Origin: Armatimonadaceae bacterium
Lineage (GTDB): Bacteria; Armatimonadota; Armatimonadia; Armatimonadales; Armatimonadaceae
DNA: 51,067 nt
Direction of reading: 5' to 3'
Assembly (NCBI GenBank): GCA_030446525.1
Contig: JAUJNC010000029.1
Coordinates: 1-51,067, forward strand
This document shows positions 27,977-41,000 of the stretch, in pieces (the first letter of the stretch is position 1; every line of letters begins with the position of its first letter). A model generated the notes under the pieces. The model was not told the DNA's origin, did no database searches, and saw only the letters and a program-made list of their open reading frames with translations. A program made the translations under genes and the position numbers.

Positions 27977-28341
27977 TTACTTGACGGCGGCGAGGTAGAT
28001 GCCCACGTAGGCGGCGAGGGTGGCGCGCAGGAGCCAGATGGTGAAGCGGGGGTGACGCCGGGCCAGCAGCGGGGCGAGGACGAGCGCGGGCAGGCACGAC
28101 AGCGATTTCACCAGCACGAAGGCCAGCGGGTGCGCCTGGAAGGTGGGGGCGAGAAGCGGTTCGCCTCCACGGCGTGGTCGATGACCCACCAGAGCGTGGT
28201 GTACATGTCCAGCGAGCAGACCAACACCAGGAACAGCGCCTCCCGCTCGCCGGCGCGGCGCGCCAGGAGCGGCCCGCCGAACCGGAACCCCCGCCCTTGA
28301 CGTCGTTCGGACGCCGATTTCGCGTCGCTATGTTCTCCACC
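27977..28341 (-). CDS. Small DUF5658-like membrane protein (frameshifted)
   Basis: Roughly 120 residues with three membrane helices in two frames: ALFLVLVCSLDMYTTLWWVI, HPLAFVLVKSLSCLPALVLA and FTIWLLRATLAAYVGIYLAA. The DMYTTLWWVIDHAVEANRF segment is like DUF5658 proteins, whose function is unknown. The start is unclear; GTG 28341 in the PIG-L frame is one option, needing one shift before GPLLARRAGEREA. It overlaps or abuts the likely true end of the PIG-L gene and so is probably in its operon. Confidence 0.6.
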
Positions 28342-29948
28342 CTGTGTTTCCTCGCTGCGTCCAGATGTTGTCGCGCCATGGTTCGGGGCGCCCGCTCGCG
28401 CATCAGCGTGAAAGCGCGGAAGCCGGTCTGGTCTACCGGCACCCGCGCCCAGTGCGTCTGTACGGCCACCCACACGTGGCGCGGCGGCGCGGACGCCAGA
28501 CCCAGAGCCGCCAGCGGCATGATCGCCTCGATCGTGTCCCCCTGCGCCCTTACCGTTTCGCCCGCGCCGGGCGCGCCGCCCGACCGCACCTTTCCTGCCG
28601 GCAAGTTTAGTGCCAAAAAACGGGTCGCGCCGCTCGCCGCGTCGCCCAGGGCACCGTCCCCGGTGACGCGCAGCAGCAGCGTGTAGCGCACGCGGGGCGA
28701 GACCGGGCCGCGCGTGGTCACGCGCACGCGCAGCGTCTGACCGCTCTGGCAGATCGACAGGCCGCGCAGGTCGGCCGACGGGCCGGCGTAGCGCACCACG
28801 TCGTCGCGCGTGGCGTCCGGCGCGGTCGGCGCCGCCTGCCAGACCCTGCCCTCTCGTGCGCCGCCGGCGCACAGGTCTGGCATCCTGCCGTACAGCTCAT
28901 TGGGCCGCACGAACGAGGAAAGGAAGCGGCGCATCACCGCCATCTGCGACCCGTACCGCGCGAGCGCCCGCGCCTTGGCGGCTTGCGCTGCGGGGGAAAG
29001 GGGGTAAACCTGCCAGTCGGTATCGAGCGCGAGGAGGCCGGCGGGCGGCAGGAGCGGCTTGTCCGGGCGCAGCCCCTGCGGCAGCGGCCAGTTACCCCGG
29101 TGGATGAGGTAATAATGCAGGCGGGCCGCGCGCGCCCAGGTCTCGCCACGGTCCCGCGCCGAAAGCAGCGCGGCCTGGGTGAACGCGGCGGCGGCGGCGT
29201 GGTCCGGGTGATCGTCGGCCGGGTGCGTCACGTAGATGTCGGTGGGCCGGGTCGCCTGGAGCAGGCGCGAAAGGTCGCCGAAGAGCGAGGCGCCGCAGTG
29301 GACCGCGCCGGGCGTGTAGGCGCGGGCGTAGGGGGAGCGGGCGCGCTCCGTGTAGCGGGAGCGGAAGGGCTGGTCCCAGGCCCAGTGCTCCTGCCAGAGC
29401 CGGTCGAGGCCGCGGTCGGGGTAGCCGAGGAAGAGCACGTGATCGGCCCCGACGCCCAGCTCGCCCAGGGCGGCGACGGACTCCGTCTGGCGGCGCTCGG
29501 CGAAGCGGATGTAGTCGGCCGGGGACAGGCGCACATCGCGCAGCGCCCGGCCCGTGGCCAGCGGGAACCCGTCGCCGTTGGTCAGGAACGCCACCGTCAC
29601 GGCCGCGCCGGCGCGGCGGGCGTCAGCGATCAGGCCGCCCACGCCCAGGGTCTCGTCGTCGCAGTGGGGCGACAGGACCAGAATGCGGCGGGCAGCGGCC
29701 GGCGCGGGTGCGATAGGCAAGCCCGCCAGTGACAGCGCCCCCGTGATGCGGTGCAGGCGCAGGTAGTACGCGCCGGACGCCCCCCCGGCCAGCACAAAGG
29801 GGAGGAGCACGGCGGCGACGAGGAGGCGCTGCCAGACCGGCAGCCTGCGGAACCCTACGCGCCGTGGAACCCCACGTAAGAACAGAGGTTTCCCGCAACC
29901 CGGCGCGGGCGGCAGCGCGGGGAAGCGGCAACAGGCGAACCATGGCAC
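28328..29948 (-). CDS. Membrane-anchored PIG-L (LmbE-like) deacetylase family protein
   Basis: About 540 residues. An N-terminal membrane helix (RLLVAAVLLPFVLAGGASGA) is followed by a PIG-L catalytic domain: ILVLSPHCDDETLGVGGLIA (zinc site, equivalent to AHPDDE), VTVAFLTNGDGF, FLGYPDRGLD and YVTHPADDHPDHAAAAAF with the third zinc ligand. The last 180 residues are a beta-rich region (LRGLSICQSGQTLRVRVTT). These enzymes deacetylate N-acetyl sugars such as GlcNAc-linked lipids. The open frame continues to 27900, but a one-base shift at about 28385 gives a natural ending (EPWRDNIWTQRGNTGWRT) at 28328. Start is GTG 29948 with AAGGAG. Confidence 0.85.
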
Positions 29949-29976
29949 GGGAAAAGCGTCTCCTTATTCGCCTCCC

Positions 29977-29982
29977 ATTATA
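29977..29982 (-). promoter_or_regulatory. -10 box upstream of the PIG-L gene
   Basis: A perfect TATAAT on the minus strand about 30 bases before the GTG start. A TTGCAT lies 19 bases upstream (30007-30002), an overlong spacing, so only the -10 is credible. Confidence 0.4.
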
Positions 29983-30044
29983 ACATGCGTTCGCGCACGC
30001 GATGCAAGCCCAACCGCATTAGGGAAGGGACATACACCGCAGCG

Positions 30045-30073
30045 TTGCCTTGGTTCTACCTGTGTGTTATAAT
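30045..30073 (+). promoter_or_regulatory. Sigma70-type promoter of mreBCD
   Basis: TTGCCT (30045-30050), a 17-base spacer and a perfect TATAAT (30068-30073). The start of transcription would be near 30080, about 70 bases before mreB. It diverges from the PIG-L promoter in a 202-base intergenic region. Confidence 0.7.
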
Positions 30074-30144
30074 GGGGGCGGCGTCGTCCCCGCGCCCGGA
30101 CGCGGTCGCGGGACGCACGCGAAATGCGTTATCGGAGCACCTAA

Positions 30145-31206
<1,062 letters not shown>

Positions 31207-31228
31207 GAAGGGGTGGGGGCCTCCCTCG

Positions 31229-32126
31229 ATGCCGACGCGCTCTCGAGACCGACTGCAAGCGCTGGGGCGCAGCCCCCGGAGCCGGAGGGCCCTCGAGGCG
31301 CCCGACTACGGGCGCCGCACCTCGCCGTACCTGATCCTCGCTCTCACCCTCCTCCTGGGCGCCGGTCTGGGCGCCGCGCATAATCGCTGGCGCGCCGGGG
31401 GCCGTCCGGACCCCCTCCTGGCCGGCATCCGGGCCGCCCTGTTCCCGTTCCAGTTCGCCCTGGCGCGCACGGGATCGTCCCTATCCACCGCCCGGTCGTG
31501 GTTTCTGGCGGGCAAACGCCTGGAAACCGAGAACGCGCGGCTGCGGTCCGAGGTGGCGCGCCTCCGGATGGAGAACCAGGACCTGCAGGCCGCCGCGGGC
31601 GAGGCCGCCCGCCTGCGCGCGGGCCTGGGCTTCGCCGAAAAAAAGCGCCACCGGCTGCTGCCCGCCGAGGTCATCGGGCGGGATCCTTCCGCCCTGTTCG
31701 ACACTCTCATCCTCGCGCGCGGCGCCCGCGACGGGGTCGACGGGGGCACCGTCGGCCGCACGCCCGACGGCCTGGTGGGGGCAGGTCTCCGACGTCTCGG
31801 CGCTGTCGTCCCAGGTGATGCTGCTGACCGACGCCAGGCTCCGGCGTCGGGGCGAGGGTGGTGCGCAAAAACAAGGAGCAGGGGGTCGGCATCGTGCAGG
31901 GCGGCGGGCGCGGCCGGCCGCTGGAGTTGATGTACCTGAAGCGCGAGGCCGACGTGCGGCCCGGCGATCTCGTGGTGTCGTCCGGGTCGGGCGGCGTGGT
32001 GCCCGCCGACATCCCCATCGGCAAGGTCGTCTCGGTGACGCAGGACAAGGCGCGCTTCCTCCAGTCGGCGCGGGTCGCGCCGCCGCGCGGGCGCACCAGG
32101 CGCGTGAGGTGTTCCTTCTGCCGTGA
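31229..32126 (+). CDS. mreC: Rod shape-determining protein MreC (frameshifted)
   Basis: About 298 residues. The cytoplasmic N-terminus is followed by a membrane helix (LILALTLLLGAGLGAA), a coiled coil (RLETENARLRSEVARLRMEN) and the beta-domain (RHRLLPAEVIGRDPSALFDT, DGVDGGTVGRTPDGLVG). Two or three indels near 31780-31860 break the frame; it resumes as VVRKNKEQGVGIVQGGG, READVRPGDLVVSSG and IPIGKVVSVTQDKARFLQ. Ends at TGA 32124-32126 after REVFLLP. MreC links MreB to the wall synthases in the periplasm. ATG 31229 has only a distant GGAAGGGG. Its stop overlaps the mreD start as GTGA. Confidence 0.88.
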
Positions 32127-32612
32127 AGCGACCAGGCCTCCGACCCGTTTTTTGCTGCTGTGCCTGGTCCTGCTCGTGGCCGCCGCGGCGCAGGGGCTGC
32201 TGGCGGCCCGGGCCTACGGGTTCGGCGGGCAGCCGGACTTCGTGTTCACCATCGCGATGACCGCCGCGCTGCTTTCCGACGCGGGGGCGGGCAGCCTGAT
32301 AGGCCTGTGCGGCGGGCTGCTCACGGCGGCTCTGGTCGGCGAAACGGTCGGCACGTTTCTGGTATACGGACCCTGGCAGGTTTCGTCGCCGGCTGGTTCT
32401 CCTCGCGCCTGTTCCGGGCGGACACCGGCGTCGTGCTCAGCATGTTGGCCGCCTCCGCCGTCGCCGAAGCGCTGTACCTCCTGGCCGCCCCGCGCGTGGG
32501 GCTGCACGTCTGGCTGCCCGCGGCCCTCGTCGGCGCCGCCTGGAACGCCGCGCTGGCCGTCCCGGCCGCGCTCTTGCTGCGCCGTCTGGGCTGGGGGCAG
32601 GAGCGCATCTGA
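32123..32612 (+). CDS. mreD: Rod shape-determining protein MreD (frameshifted)
   Basis: About 163 residues, a small polytopic membrane protein. GTG 32123 overlaps the mreC stop. Hydrophobic segments in two frames read LLLCLVLLVAAAAQGLLAAR, FVFTIAMTAALLSDAGAGSL, GLCGGLLTAALVGETVGTFL, then VVLSMLAASAVAEALYLLAA and AALVGAAWNAALAVPAALLL. MreD is weakly conserved, so identity rests on size, topology and position after mreC. One indel near 32125-32150 and one near 32380 break the frame. No penicillin-binding protein or rodA follows. Confidence 0.8.
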
Positions 32613-32778
32613 AAAGTGCGTCCCGCTTTTGGCGCCGGTTTGTCTTCTCACCAGCGTATCGGCAACGTGGCGCTCCCTCAACCCCTTTGTGTCGAAACGA
32701 AAAGAAAGTGGTATAAAGTCATGTCAAGTATGGTAAGTGATCGACTAAACTCGGCTATGCTGGGGACGGAGGTTGCTT

Positions 32779-33273
32779 GTGCCTGACCAGCCGCCGATGA
32801 CCATCCTCCCTGTGGACGACGATGAAGCGAAACGCTACATTCTCACCCGCGTCCTCCGGCGGGCAGGGTTCGGGGTCGTGGAGGCCGCTACCGGGCAAGA
32901 CGCCCTCCGCGCCTCGCTCAGGCGAAGCCGGACCTGATCATCCTCGACGTGAAACTCCCCGACAGAAACGGGATCGGGCTCTGCCGGAAGATCAAGGCGG
33001 ATCCGGTCACGGCGGGGATTGCCGTGCTGCATCTGTCCGCCCACTTCGCCAGCAGTCAGGACAAAGCGGAAGCGCTGGAGAGCGGCGCCGACGGCTACCT
33101 GTCGTCCCGCCCGTGGAGCCGGAGGAGTGGATCGCCACCGGAAGGTCCCTGCTCCGCCTCCGGCAAGGGGCTGGCGGCGGCCGAGCGCACCGCCGAGGTC
33201 AAGTACGCCCTGCGCGCCTTTCTGCGCGAGTACCCTGACCCGACGCGCGCTGGAAAGGCCGAACCGCTCGTGA
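32779..33273 (+). CDS. Response regulator receiver protein (frameshifted)
   Basis: A stand-alone REC domain of about 150-165 residues that opens the signalling operon. GTG 32779 has GGAGG seven bases upstream. The acidic pair lies in ILPVDDDEAKRYILTRVLRR, the phospho-acceptor Asp in LIILDVKLPDRNGIG, and the Thr/Ser position in AVLHLSAHFASSQDK. At the usual Lys position the protein reads SRPVEPEEW (Arg), as its relative at 37454 has Gln. No output domain is visible. The C-terminal end is uncertain because two indels fall between 33100 and 33240. Confidence 0.75.
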
Positions 33274-33345
33274 CCGACGATGCCTGCCCCTGCCGGCGCG
33301 GCAGCGATAGACGACCACCAACAAAGCGAGGAAAGAGACAGCGCC

Positions 33346-34249
33346 ATGCAACGAAACGGCACGAGCCGGATCACGAGATCCTGGAAAAGTACGAACGGCA
33401 GCTTCTGGCGGACTGGATCAAAGAGCAAACGGCTTCCGCGGCGCGGCGGCCCGACCTGATGCAGGAGTCGGAGCCTGCGGGAGCAGTCGGCGGAGTTTTT
33501 GCGCCTGCTGCGCCAGGCGGCGCAGAAGCGCAACCTGGCCGACATCGGGGCGCGAGTGGGGCGACGTCCGGGGATGCTCGCCGGCATTTCGCGCTCGCGG
33601 CCCGGCAGGGCTTCACGCCGTCGGAAACCGCGACCTTCGTTTTCTCCTTCAAAGAGCCGCTGTTCGCCTGCCTGCGGCAGGAGGTGGGGCAGGACGGCGG
33701 GGCCCTGTTCGACGAGGTGTGGACCGCCACGGAGCCTGCCGGACAAGCTGGGGCTCTGGACGACCGGAGGCCTTCCTCCGGAGCCGCGAGGAGGTGATCG
33801 CCCGCCAGCAGGAGGAGATGCTGGAGCTTTCGACGCCGGTCGTGAAGCTCTGGGAGGGCATCCTGGCCCTGCCGCTGATCGGCACGCTCGACAGCGCCCG
33901 CACCGAGGTCGTGATGGAGTCTCTGCTGCAGGCGATCGTGGACACCGGGTCGTCGGTCGCCATCATCGACATCACCGGCGTGCCGACCGTGGACACCCTG
34001 GTGTCGCAGCACCTCCCGAAGCCCGTGGCCGCCGCCCGCCTGATGGGGGCGGACTGCATCATCAGCGGGGTCCGGCCGCAGATCGCGCAGACCATCGTCC
34101 ACCTGGGCGTGGATCTGCGCGATGTCACCACCAAGGTGAGCCTGGCGGACGCCTTCATCCTGGCGCTGCAGCGGACGGGGCGCACGATCCACCGGGGGCA
34201 GGGCGGGGATGTGACCGGGAGGTTTTGTGGAGCGCATACCGATACTTAA
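33346..34249 (+). CDS. rsbR: RsbR-type STAS-domain stressosome protein (frameshifted)
   Basis: About 300 residues. The N-terminal helical globin-like part reads EILEKYERQLLADWIKEQTA, then QSAEFLRLLRQAAQKRN, QGFTPSETATFVFSFKEPLF and FLRSREEVIARQQEEM. The STAS domain is intact: STPVVKLWEGILALPLIGTL, SVAIIDITGVPTVDTLVSQH, GADCIISGVRPQIAQTIVHL. The two phosphorylatable Thr of RsbR are matched (TGVPT and the IIS segment). RsbR with RsbS forms the stressosome that holds RsbT. ATG 33346 follows GAGGAAAGAG. It overlaps rsbS by 23 bases. At least four indels, two of them in the GAGCTG context. Confidence 0.88.
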
Positions 34250-34602
34250 AATGGGGGAGTTCCTCCTGGTGACGATCCAGGTGGACATGCACGACCGCCT
34301 GGCCATGACGCTCCAGGACGACCTGACGGGCCGGATCGCGCAGACCGGCGCCCGCGGCGTGCTGATCGACATCTCGTCGCTCGACGTGGTGGACTCCTTC
34401 ATCGGGCGGATGCTTACCAACATCTCCGCCATGTCGCGCGTGCTCGACGCCCAGACCGTGGTCGTCGGGATGCAGCCCGCGGTGGCAATCACGCTCGTGG
34501 AGCCGGGCTTTCGCTGCCCGGCGTGCGCACCGCCTTGAACATCGAAAAGGGATGGACCTTCTCCAGGGACTCTCTGGGGGCGCAGGCACGGGGGAGCGCG
34601 CG
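34227..34602 (+). CDS. rsbS: RsbS-type STAS-domain protein
   Basis: About 125 residues. GTG 34227 has GGGAGG five bases upstream. MERIPILKMGEFLLVTIQVD and ARGVLIDISSLDVVDSFIGR (with the Ser phosphorylated by RsbT in such proteins) are typical, followed by LDAQTVVVGMQPAVAITLVE. After a shift near 34510 it continues LSLPGVRTALNIEKG. In the given sequence the corrected frame runs directly into RsbT without a stop, so the end is arbitrary. RsbS is the scaffold partner of RsbR in the stressosome. Confidence 0.85.
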
Positions 34603-35008
34603 ATGGCCGCACAGGCGAGTGAGACCCTGGCCATCCGCTCCCCCGCGGACGTCGTTTCGGTGCGGCAGGCGGTGCGCGATCGGGCGGGGGAGCCTGGGTT
34701 TCAGCCTGGTGGATCAGACCAAGATGGTGACAGCGGCCAGCGAGCCTGGCGCGGAACACGCTGGACTACGGCGGCGGCGGGACGGTGCGCCTGGAAGCGC
34801 TGAGCCAGGGGGCCGCCGCGGGCTGCGCCTGACGTTCGAGGACCACGGGCCCGGCATCCCCGACATCGAGCCTGGCGCTGCGGGACGGCTACACCACGGG
34901 CGGCGGGCTGGGCATGGGCCTGAGCGGCCCCGGCGGCTCGTCAACGAGTTCGAGATCGCCTCCCGGGTCGGGGAGGGAACGCGTGTCGTCATCACGCGCT
35001 GGAAGTGA
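34603..35008 (+). CDS. rsbT: RsbT-type anti-sigma switch kinase (frameshifted)
   Basis: About 134 residues of the GHKL ATPase family. It starts MAAQASETLAIRSPADVVSV (ATG 34603, GGGGGAG upstream). After restoring single bases it gives GFSLVDQTKMVTAASELARN (N box), DHGPGIPDIELALRDGYTTG (G1) and GGGLGMGLSGARRLVNEFEI (G2), ending EGTRVVITRWK. RsbT phosphorylates RsbR and RsbS under stress and then activates a phosphatase. Three of the indels here are GAGCCTG where the protein needs GAGCTG. Its TGA overlaps the next gene as GTGA. Confidence 0.87.
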
Positions 35009-36016
35009 CATCATGGAATGCCTCGTTCTCCGTCACCGAATCCAGTCAAGTCGGCGAGGCGCGGCGGATCGCCGCGGCGCTGGCCGGCACGGCCGGGTTC
35101 GACGAGACGGAGCGCGGCAAGGGTGGCCCTGATCGCCACCGAGGCCGCAAACAATCTGGTCCAGCACGCCGCCGGGGGCGAGCTTGTTCTGCGGGTGCTG
35201 GGGCGGGACCAGGCGGACGGCCTCGAGATCCTGTCCCTGGATAAAGGGCCGGGGATGAGGAACGTCGCCGAGTGCCTGCGCGACGGCTTTTCCACGGCGG
35301 GCACCCCGGGCACCGGCCTGGGCGCCATCCTGCGCCTTTCCGACCTGTTCGACATCTATTCCTTGCCGGGGATGGGCATCGGCCTTGCTTTCCGGCTCCG
35401 GGCCAAGGCCCCGGCCCGGCCCCAGACCGGGACCGGCCTGGAGATCGGCGCGGTGTGTCTGCCCAAGCCGGGCGAGACCGTGCGGCGACGCCTGGGATGC
35501 GGACGATCGCGGGGGCGCAGCCGGATCCTGGTGGCCGACGGCCTGGGACACGGCCCGGCGGCGGCCGAGGCGTCCGGGAGGCCGTGCGCGTTTTCCGGCA
35601 GAACCCGGCGCCCGGCCCGGCGGAGATCTTGGAGGCGATCCACGCCGCCCTGCGGGGCACACGGGGCGCCGCCGCCGCCGCCGAGGTGGACCTTACGGAA
35701 CGGACGATCCGCTTCGCCGGCATAGGCAACATCGCGGCGGCCGTGGTCTCCCTGGGGAAACACGCAGCATGGTGTCCCACAACGGCATCGTGGGCCACCA
35801 GATGCGCAAGGTCCAGGAGTTTGTTTCCCTCGCCGGAAGGGGGATGCTGGTCATGGCTTCCGACGGACTCACCACACAGTGGCGTCTGGACCGGTACCTC
35901 GGCCTTCTGGGGCCAAACACCCGGGCCTGGCCGCCGGGGTACTTTACCGGGATTTCAGCCGGGGCCGTGATGACGTGACCGTGCTGGCCGCCCGGCCAAA
36001 ACGAGAAACAACGTAA
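35005..36016 (+). CDS. ATP-binding SpoIIE-family phosphatase (RsbX-like with N-terminal GHKL ATPase domain), frameshifted
   Basis: About 336 residues. GTG 35005 begins SFSVTESSQVGEARRIAAAL, a GHKL anti-sigma-type ATPase domain: VALIATEAANNLVQHAAGG (N box), SLDKGPGMRNVAECLRDGFS, GTPGTGLGAILRLSDLFDIY. A PP2C/SpoIIE phosphatase domain follows: ILVADGLGHGPAAAEA, IRFAGIGNIAAAVVS, MVSHNGIVGHQMRKVQEFV, MLVMASDGLTTQWRLDRYPG. Combined ATPase-phosphatase proteins of this kind reset RsbRST by dephosphorylation. About six indels. Stop TAA 36014-36016, 15 bases before the next gene. Confidence 0.85.
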
Positions 36017-36031
36017 GGAAGACACTGCGCC

Positions 36032-37460
36032 ATGAGTACCACCATCCTCACGATGGAGGTCCGCCGCGAGCACGACGTCGTGTTTACACGCCAGCGGGCG
36101 CGCCAGATCGCCGATCTTTTGGGCTTCGATCCCCAGAACCAACGCGCGTCGCCACCGCCGTATCCGAGATCGCCCGCAACGCATTCCAGTATGCGGGCGG
36201 GGAAGGGTCGAATTCTTGCGGAAGGGGCCCCCGCCGCAAATCCTGCGCGTCCGTATCCGTGATCAGGGGCCCGGGATCGCCGACATCCAGGCCATCCTGG
36301 ACGGGCGGTACACGTCGCAAACCGGCATGGGGCTGGGGCTCGTCGGCGCGAGGCGGCTCATGGATGAGTTCCACGTCGAGTCCCCGCCCGGGCACGGGGC
36401 CGTGGTTTCGCTCGGGAAAAACCTTCCGAAGCGGGGGGCCGCCGAGCCCGCGCCGGACCTGGCGCGCGTCGCCCAGGAGCTGGCGCGCAGCGCCCCCCAG
36501 AACCCCTTCGAGGAGATGCAGCGGCAGAACCAGGAGCTTCTGCGCGCCCTGGAAGAGCTGCAAACGCGCCAGGCCCAGCTGGCGCGGCTGAACCGCGAAC
36601 TCGACGACACCAACCGGGGTGTGGTGGCGCTTTACGCCGAGCTGGACGAGAAGGCGCAGTACTTGCAGCGGGCTTCCGAGCTGAAATCCCGCTTCCTTTC
36701 GGATATGAGCCACGAGTTCCGCACTCCGCTCGGCTCCATTCTTGGACTCACCCGGCTCCTCCTGGATCGCGCGGACGGCCCGCTGGCGCCGGAGCAGGAA
36801 AAACAGGTGACGTTTATCCGCACGTCCGCCGAGAGCCTTTCGGATCTGGTCAACGACTTGTTGGATCTGGCGAAGATAGAGGCCGGGAAGACCGTCGTCC
36901 GCCCCGGCGCCTTCGAAGTGGCCGACCTTTTCGGCGCCTTGCGCGGGATGTTCCGGCCGCTCTTCTCCCAAGACCGGGTCGCCCTCGTCTTCGAACCGGT
37001 CGGTGAGATCCCGGCGCTCTACACCGACGAGGGCAAGGTCTCGCAGATCCTCCGGAACTTCATTTCCAACGCCTTGAAATTCACGCGGCGCGGCGAGGTG
37101 CGCGTGTCCGCGGCGCTGGCCGCCGGCGACCAGGTCGCCTTTTCCGTCGCCGACACCGGGGTCGGGATCGCGCCCGAGGATCAGGAGCGCATCTTCGAGG
37201 AGTTCGGCCAGATAGAGGGCGCGATTCAGAAGCAGGTCACAGGCACCGGGCTCGGTCTCCCACTCTCCCGGAAGCTGGCCGAGCTGCTCGGGGGGGGCGT
37301 CTCTGTCACGAGCGCGCCGGGCGCCGGCTCGACGTTCTCCGCCATCATCCCGCTCGTCTACGCCGGACCCGCCGGGGCGGCCGTGGGGGGGGGCGGCGCG
37401 GGCCGGGCGCAGAAGGATGGGGCCGGCGCCCCGGGGGAGAAGGAGCCGCAGCATGTCTGA
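36032..37460 (+). CDS. Histidine kinase with N-terminal RsbT-like ATPase domain
   Basis: About 475 residues. Residues 1-140 are an RsbT-like GHKL domain: MSTTILTMEVRREHDVVFTR, AVSEIARNAFQYAGG (N box, after two small shifts near 36150-36215), IRDQGPGIADIQAIL and MGLGLVGARRLMDEFHVESP. A coiled coil (RQNQELLRALEELQTRQAQL) leads to HisKA with the phospho-acceptor His in FLSDMSHEFRTPLGSILGL, then HATPase with FISNALKFTRRGEV, VADTGVGIAPEDQERIFEEF and GTGLGLPLSRKLAELLGG. It has no sensor or membrane segment, so input probably comes from the switch proteins. It overlaps the next gene by seven bases. Confidence 0.92.
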
Positions 37461-38727
37461 GCAGCCGGTCCCGATCTCGAACGTGCCCGACGACGACGCG
37501 GCCCGGTACGTCGTCACGCGCAGCCTCAGGATGGCGGGCTTCGGCGTCGTGGCAGCCGCCACGGGGGCGGACGCCCTGCGCCTCGCCCGGGCCAGACCCG
37601 ACCTCGTCGTCCTGGACGTGAACCTGCCGGACATCGGCGGGTTTGAGGTGTGCCGGATGCTGAAAGCGGACCCGGCCACCGCCTCGATCCCCGTGCTGCA
37701 CCTGTCCGCCAGTTTCGTCCGCAGCGACGATAAAGCGCAGGGGTTGGAGGGCGGCGCGGACGGCTACCTGACGCAGCCCGTGGAGTCGCCCGAGTTGACC
37801 GCTACGGTGAAGGCGCTGCTCCGGATGCGCAAGGCCGAGGAGGCGGCGCAGGCTTCCGTGCGGGAATGGCAGGCAACGTTCGATGCCATCCGTGACGGCG
37901 TTTGTCTGCTTGATCTGGAAGGGAGGATCAGGCGATGTAACGCCGCCATGGCGGATCTCCTTCAAAGACCGGCTCGCGAGATCAACCACCGCCTTTACAG
38001 CGAGGTCATGGCAGAGGCGTTCCGGAACAGGGATGTTTCGTGGTACGTGCGCGTGGAGGAGACCGGGCGGCGGGAAATAAAGGAGATCCACTCCGGTGAC
38101 CGCTGGCTTCGTGTGACGACGGACCCGGTCCGGGATGAGCGCGGAGCCGTCACGGGCGCGGTTCATATTGTGACGGACATTACCCAGAGCAAGGAGACGG
38201 CGATCCGTCAACGCACCTTCCTGCGCGAGGTCCTGCGCAGCGTCACCGAGGGCCGCCTGCGCCTTTCCGACAGCCGCGAGGAGCTTCCCGCGCCGTTCGC
38301 CCCGGTCGGCGAGTCGGTCCCGCTTTTGCCCCAAACCCTGCGTGCGCTGCGCCACCAGGCCCAGGAAGCCGCCGTCCGCCGGAACTTCCCGACGAGCGCT
38401 GGCAAGATCTGGTGACCGCGGTGGGCGAGGCGGCGATGAACGCGGTGATGCACGCCGGGGGCGGCGAGGCGCATGTCCGCGCCGACACGGGGGGAACGGT
38501 GTGCAGGTGTGGATCGAGGATCGGGGCAAGGGCATCGACATGGAGCGCCTGCACCGGGCGACGCTGGAGCGGGGCTACACTACGGCGGGCAGCCTGGGCC
38601 ACGGCTTCTGGATGATGCTCCGGACCGCCGACCGCCCTGGCTGTTGACGAGCCCGTCGGGCACCACCATCGTTGTGGAGCAGGACCGCGAGGCGCCGGAG
38701 CCGTCCTGGCTGCTCGAGGCCGCATAG
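37454..38727 (+). CDS. Response regulator with PAS and C-terminal GHKL ATPase domain
   Basis: About 424 residues. REC: VPDDDAARYVVTRSLRMAGF, acceptor Asp in LVVLDVNLPDIGGFEV, and Gln at the usual Lys position (LTQPVESPEL). PAS: WQATFDAIRDGVCLLDLEG, RRCNAAMADLLQRPAREI, VTGAVHIVTDITQSKE. A GHKL ATPase ends the protein: VTAVGEAAMNAVMHAGGGEA (N box), WIEDRGKGIDMERLHRATLE and AGSLGHGFWMMLRTADRLWL. Two or three indels lie between 38390 and 38640. ATG 37454 has GGAG upstream. It is probably the receiver of the kinase in front, with the ATPase domain acting on a partner switch. Confidence 0.9.
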
Positions 38728-38859
38728 CGTGCCGACTCGCCGTACGCCAAAGCCTTGCGGGAAGTTCCCGCCGCGGAAACGGCGGCCGGAAAAGCAACGT
38801 ATCTAAAGCGGCGCAGGCAGGTTGCTGCCGCGCACTGCACGATGAGGTGTAAGGATAAA

Positions 38860-40876
<2,017 letters not shown>

Positions 40877-41000
40877 GCGGCTCGCCGCGGCGCCCCGCGC
40901 CTTTGCAACGCGCGCGCACCGGAACGCCGTATTTTAGGGTAGAACAAGGGCGCGGCGGTTTCGCTCGTGTCCGCCGCCGCCGCCCATACACCCTTCGCGA

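Noticed and set aside
32712..32717. TATAAA before the signalling operon as a promoter
   Set aside because: The nearest -35-like sequence (TTGTGT) is 19 bases away and the match is weak, so it was left out of the feature list.
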